Of a stretch of DNA of 15,898 nt, positions 12,734 through 15,898 are shown in pieces. The notes under the pieces are model-generated. The model made no database searches and was not told the DNA's origin. It saw only the letters and a list, made by a program, of their open reading frames with translations. Positions within the stretch are counted from its first letter, which is position 1, and each line of letters opens with the position of its first letter. The position numbers and the translations under genes are program-made. The stretch comes from JALYGK01 sp036259835 (GTDB taxonomy: Bacteria; Actinomycetota; UBA4738): positions 1 to 15,898 of the forward strand of contig DATABA010000086.1 of NCBI GenBank assembly GCA_036259835.1. Reading direction: 5' to 3'.

Positions 12734-13891
12734 GTGGAGACGGACATCGGCATCGGCAAAACCGCTCGGCGGGCATACGGTTTTGACGAGGTGGCCATCG
12801 TGCCGTCCCGTCGGACCCGCGACCCCGACGATGTGGACATCTCGTGGGAGATCGACGCCTGGCGGTTCGAGCTCCCCCTCATGGCGTCGGCCATGGATGG
12901 CGTGGTCTCACCGGTGACCGCCATCGAGATCGGGAGGCTGGGCGGCCTGGCCGTCATGAACCTCGAAGGCCTGTGGACGCGGTACGAGGATCCCGAACCG
13001 GTGCTGGAGGAGATCGCCTCCCTGCCCGACGACAAGGCCACCGCCCGAATGCAGGAGCTCTATCGAGAGCCGATGAAGGATGACCTGGTCGGACGACGCA
13101 TTCGGGAGATCAAGGAGGGGGGCGTGATCACCGCGGCGTCGCTCACGCCGCAGCGCGTGGCGCGGTACGCCAAGACCGTTCTCGAAGCCGAGCTCGACAT
13201 CCTGGTGATCCAGGGAACGGTGGTTTCGGCCGAGCACGTGTCCACCCGCACGGAGCCGCTCAACCTCAAGGAGTTCGTTGCGTCGTTCGAGCTCCCGGTC
13301 ATCGTGGGCGGCTGCGCTTCCTATCAGACGGCGCTTCACCTGATGAGAACCGGCGCGGCGGGAGTGTTGGTCGGCGTGGGGCCGGGTGCTGCGTGCACGA
13401 CCCGCGGTGTCCTTGGTGTGGGGGTACCGCAGGCCACCGCGATCGCCGACGCAGCCGGCGCGCGAATGGAGCACCTCCGGGAGACCGGGCGCTACGTGCA
13501 TGTGATTGCCGACGGCGGCATGCGGACCGGCGGCGACATCGCCAAGGCCATTGCGTGCGGCGCCGACGCCGTGATGATCGGGTCGCCTCTTGCCAAGGCG
13601 TACGAGGCGCCCGGCCGAGGCTACCACTGGGGGATGGCGACGTTCCACCCGGACCTGCCTCGAGGGGCCCGCGTCGCAACCAAACGGGTCGCTTCGCTTC
13701 GGGAGATCCTGGTAGGACCGGCTCACGAGAACGACGGCACGCTCAATCTCTTCGGCGCGCTCCGGACGTCCATGGCGACGTGCGGCTACGAGTCCGTCAA
13801 GGACTTCCAAAAGGCGGAGGTCGTAATTGCTCCGGCCGTGAAAACCGAAGGAAAGGCGCTTCAGAAAGCGCAAGGCGTCGGAGCGCAGTGA
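12734..13891 (+). CDS. guaB3: GuaB3 family IMP dehydrogenase-related protein
   Basis: Member of the IMPDH/GMP reductase family, GuaB3 subgroup, found mainly in actinobacteria and cyanobacteria. It is a TIM barrel without the CBS domain pair of classical IMPDH; the 385-residue length fits. Motifs: IGIGKTARRAYGFDEVAIVPSRRTRDP at the N-terminus, GRLGGLAVMNLEGLW (67-81), the active-site loop GVGPGAACTTR (214-224) with Cys221, VIADGGMRTGGDIAKAIACGADAVMIGSPL (258-286) and EAPGRGYHWGM in the flap. GTG 12734 is chosen because GGAGG lies 7 bases upstream and the product begins at the conserved N-terminus. guaA follows after 10 bases. Whether actinobacterial GuaB3 oxidises IMP, reduces GMP or does something else is less settled than for GuaB2; no full-length guaB2 lies in this window although I recall it next to guaB3 in Mycobacterium and Streptomyces. 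Confidence 0.93.
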   Translation: METDIGIGKTARRAYGFDEVAIVPSRRTRDPDDVDISWEIDAWRFELPLMASAMDGVVSPVTAIEIGRLGGLAVMNLEGLWTRYEDPEPVLEEIASLPDDKATARMQELYREPMKDDLVGRRIREIKEGGVITAASLTPQRVARYAKTVLEAELDILVIQGTVVSAEHVSTRTEPLNLKEFVASFELPVIVGGCASYQTALHLMRTGAAGVLVGVGPGAACTTRGVLGVGVPQATAIADAAGARMEHLRETGRYVHVIADGGMRTGGDIAKAIACGADAVMIGSPLAKAYEAPGRGYHWGMATFHPDLPRGARVATKRVASLREILVGPAHENDGTLNLFGALRTSMATCGYESVKDFQKAEVVIAPAVKTEGKALQKAQGVGAQ

Positions 13892-13901
13892 TCCGCACGT
13901 C

Positions 13902-15440
13902 GTGAGCGACGCCCGGCCGGTTCTCGTCCTCGACTTCGGGGCGCAATACGCGCAGCTGATCGCCCGCCGGGTTCGCGAGTGCCACGTCTACTCGGAGATC
14001 CTGCCGTTCGACACGCCGGTTTCCGAAATCGAGGCCAGGCGCCCGGCCGGACTGATCCTGTCCGGGGGGCCGGCGTCCGTTTACGAGCCCGGCGCGCCCA
14101 GCGTCGATGCCGGCTTGTTCGAGTTAGGGGTTCCGGTCCTCGGCATCTGTTACGGCCAGCAGGCGATGGCGCAGTTGCTCGGAGGGAGGGTCGAACCGAC
14201 GGGGCTTCGAGAGTACGGCCGCACCGACCTCGACATTCGTGAACCCGGTGTCCTCCTGAGCGATCTCTCCCAGAGGGAAACGGTATGGATGAGCCATGCC
14301 GACACGGTCACCGCCGCGCCGGAGGGATTCAACGTGACCGCCGGAACCGAGTCGACGCCGGTCGCCGCCATGGAGGACCGGGAGCGGCGGCTGTTCGGCG
14401 TCCAGTTTCATCCCGAAGTCGCTCACACGCCGCGCGGCATGGACGTCATGAAGCGCTTCCTCTACGACGGCTGCAACCTGCTCCCCGAGTGGACCCCGTC
14501 GAACGTCATCGAGCGCGCCGTCGAACGAATTCGGCTGCAGGTCGGCGACGCTCAGGTCCTTTCGGCGCTCTCGGGGGGCGTCGATTCTGCGATCGCCGCG
14601 CTCCTGGTCTACAAGGCTATCGGTAAGAACCTGACATGCGTCTTCGTCGATACCGGACTCCTTCGCGCCGGCGAAGCGGAGCAAGTCGTGGAGACGTTCG
14701 GCCAGCACTTCCACGTCCCGCTCATTCATGTGGACAAGTCGGATCTCTTCCTGTCGAAGCTCGCGGGCGTGACGGATCCTGAGCAGAAGCGGCGCATCAT
14801 CGGCGAGCAGTTCATCCGAGTCTTCGAACACGTGGCACGGGAAGAGGGGAGAGAGGCGCGGTTTCTGGTGCAGGGAACGCTATACCCCGATGTCATCGAG
14901 TCGGGGTCACGAACCGCGGCGAAGATCAAGAGCCACCACAACGTGGGCGGTCTCCCCGAGCGCATGGACCTGGAGCTGGTAGAGCCGCTTCGCGACCTGT
15001 TCAAGGACGAGGTCCGGCGGGTCGGAGTGGAACTCGGTCTTCCCGAGGAGATCGTGTGGCGGCAGCCGTTCCCCGGCCCGGGGTTGGCCGTCCGGATTGT
15101 CGGAGAAGTGACCCGTGAACGACTTGAAGCGGTCCGGGCTGCCGATCAGATCGTCCAGGAGGAGGTCAAACGAGCGGACCTTGCCGGCGAACTGTGGCAG
15201 GCCTTCGCGGTGCTCCTCAGCGTACGAAGCGTCGGTGTCATGGGTGATGGGCGGACATATCACAACCCGATCGTCATTCGGGCGGTCACCAGTGAGGACG
15301 CCATGACCGCGGACTGGGCCCGGATCCCGTATGACGCCCTGGAACGGATGGCCTCCCGGATCGTCGAGGAGGTCCCGGGCGTGAACCGGGTGGTGTACGA
15401 CGTTTCCTCGAAGCCGCCTTCGACCATCGAGTGGGAATAG
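13902..15440 (+). CDS. guaA: GMP synthase (glutamine-hydrolysing)
   Basis: Converts XMP, ATP and glutamine to GMP, the last step of guanine nucleotide synthesis. The 512-residue product has both domains: a class I glutamine amidotransferase with Cys83 (GICYGQQ), His170 and Glu172 (FGVQFHPEV), and an ATP-pyrophosphatase domain with the PP-loop SGGVDS (224-229), followed by the C-terminal dimerisation domain with RQPFPGPGLAVRIVGE, GVMGDGRTYHNPIVIRA and the terminal KPPSTIEWE. GTG 13902 is the only start in frame after the guaB3 stop that keeps the N-terminus (PVLVLDFGAQY). It has no good Shine-Dalgarno sequence, so translation is probably coupled to guaB3 ten bases upstream. The co-transcription of guaB3 and guaA fits shared control of GMP supply. 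Confidence 0.98.
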   Translation: MSDARPVLVLDFGAQYAQLIARRVRECHVYSEILPFDTPVSEIEARRPAGLILSGGPASVYEPGAPSVDAGLFELGVPVLGICYGQQAMAQLLGGRVEPTGLREYGRTDLDIREPGVLLSDLSQRETVWMSHADTVTAAPEGFNVTAGTESTPVAAMEDRERRLFGVQFHPEVAHTPRGMDVMKRFLYDGCNLLPEWTPSNVIERAVERIRLQVGDAQVLSALSGGVDSAIAALLVYKAIGKNLTCVFVDTGLLRAGEAEQVVETFGQHFHVPLIHVDKSDLFLSKLAGVTDPEQKRRIIGEQFIRVFEHVAREEGREARFLVQGTLYPDVIESGSRTAAKIKSHHNVGGLPERMDLELVEPLRDLFKDEVRRVGVELGLPEEIVWRQPFPGPGLAVRIVGEVTRERLEAVRAADQIVQEEVKRADLAGELWQAFAVLLSVRSVGVMGDGRTYHNPIVIRAVTSEDAMTADWARIPYDALERMASRIVEEVPGVNRVVYDVSSKPPSTIEWE

Positions 15441-15659
15441 CGCCACGGCACACGTTTGACCCACATCAGAGCAAGCAAGAATGCCGGGGTACCCCCCCTA
15501 AGCAATTCGACCGATTGTCGCCGCCCGATCGGGGTATAGAGGCTACCCAGGGGTTATGTCATTGATCCAGATGTTTGTCGGACGTTAGGTTTCGGTAACT
15601 AGTTAGTACGGGTAGTATCAGGTATATGCTGTAGGACTACCGAGGGAGGGAGGTGAGCT
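15441..15659. other. Gene-free stretch with candidate promoter elements and small inverted repeats
   Basis: No coding frame is convincing here. The second half is visibly richer in A and T than the genes around it. It contains the palindrome GGGGTACCCC (15486-15495), a small hairpin GGGTA/TACCC (15532-15536 with 15544-15548), an inverted pair GGTAGT/ACTACC (15611-15616 with 15636-15641), and several -10-like hexamers: TATAGA (15535-15540), TAGTAT (15613-15618) and TATGCT (15625-15630). None has a clearly matching -35. The promoter of the following secreted protein should lie here, and the end of the guaA transcript as well, but no classical terminator is evident. I compared it by memory with common riboswitch classes and saw no match. 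Confidence 0.5.
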
Positions 15660-15898
15660 ATGAGGACGAGAATTCAGCCGGCCGTAACGGTGCTGTTCGT
15701 CGCCGTCTTGAGCCTCCTTCTCGTCGGGATCGTTCCGTCGGCGGGAGCCAAGAACGACAAGGGCAAGATCTGTCACCGCACCGGATCTTCCAGCAACCCA
15801 TATGTCGTGAACAGCCCGGCCAAGGGGCACACGTCAGGCGGACACTCGACACATCCGTCCAAGGGCGGAAGGAGTGACGCTGGAGCGGACGCGAACGC
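15660..15898 (+). CDS. Small secreted protein with a CHRTGSSSNPY motif, 3' end outside the window
   Basis: The 79 codons visible encode a signal peptide (basic MRTRIQ, hydrophobic core about 8-25, probable cleavage after SAGA at residue 30) and then KNDKGKICHRTGSSSNPYVV. Short secreted proteins with a C-H-x-T-G-S-x-x-N-P-Y-V motif are familiar to me from high-GC actinobacterial genomes, but I know no function. Downstream residues are rich in Gly, His, Ser and Lys. ATG 15660 has a strong ribosome binding site, GGAGG at 15649-15653 within a purine-rich run, 6 bases upstream. The frame is open at the window edge, so length and C-terminus are unknown. The single visible cysteine (Cys38) and three nearby histidines (His39, His57, His62) could bind metal or form a disulfide with residues beyond the edge; that is speculation. 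Confidence 0.75.
   Translation, partial: MRTRIQPAVTVLFVAVLSLLLVGIVPSAGAKNDKGKICHRTGSSSNPYVVNSPAKGHTSGGHSTHPSKGGRSDAGADAN

Noticed and set aside
15511..15640. Known riboswitch (c-di-AMP or c-di-GMP type) upstream of the secreted protein
   Set aside because: The conserved core sequences of those classes as I remember them are not present; only short unrelated inverted repeats are.

Overview
The window is a GC-rich, densely packed stretch of a bacterial chromosome, almost entirely on the + strand. It most likely comes from a deep-branching, probably uncultivated member of the Actinomycetota. Three things point there: the order nnrD - alr - alpha/beta hydrolase - tsaE - tsaB - rimI - tsaD - groES - groEL - guaB3 - guaA, which I recall from Streptomyces and Mycobacterium; a GuaB3-type IMP dehydrogenase homologue; and a GroEL with a short His-containing tail encoded next to groES, as in actinobacterial GroEL1. 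The lineage is inferred from synteny and protein style, not from a marker-gene search.

Layout. (1) 1-3965: the 3' part of an NAD(P)H-hydrate dehydratase gene, alanine racemase, a membrane-anchored alpha/beta hydrolase and a P1-family (DmpA-like) peptidase, nearly all overlapping or closely spaced. The peptidase seems to start at a CTG that overlaps the preceding TGA. (2) 3966-7389: a family 4 uracil-DNA glycosylase whose ribosome binding site lies in a strong hairpin, then tsaE-tsaB-rimI-tsaD. These encode three of the proteins that make the t6A modification of tRNA (TsaC is absent here) plus a ribosomal protein N-acetyltransferase. (3) 7390-10133: a membrane-anchored cupredoxin-like protein with a probable leaderless GTG start, then groES-groEL behind a perfect CIRCE operator and closed by a strong terminator. 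(4) 10188-12599: a small four-helix membrane protein on the - strand, divergent from an AlkP-superfamily phosphohydrolase gene that is translationally coupled to an APS-kinase-like gene. (5) 12600-15440: guaB3-guaA, preceded by a leader with a possible promoter, a 23-codon leader ORF and a terminator-like hairpin. (6) 15441-15898: a gene-free stretch of about 220 bases and the start of a small secreted protein.

Most of these are housekeeping functions: metabolite repair, cell-wall D-alanine supply, DNA repair, tRNA modification, protein folding and GMP synthesis. No mobile elements, CRISPR arrays, tRNA or rRNA genes were seen. The points most worth a second look are the guaB3 leader, the AlkP/APS-kinase-like pair without sulfate assimilation genes beside it, the CTG start, and the hairpin over the glycosylase ribosome binding site.
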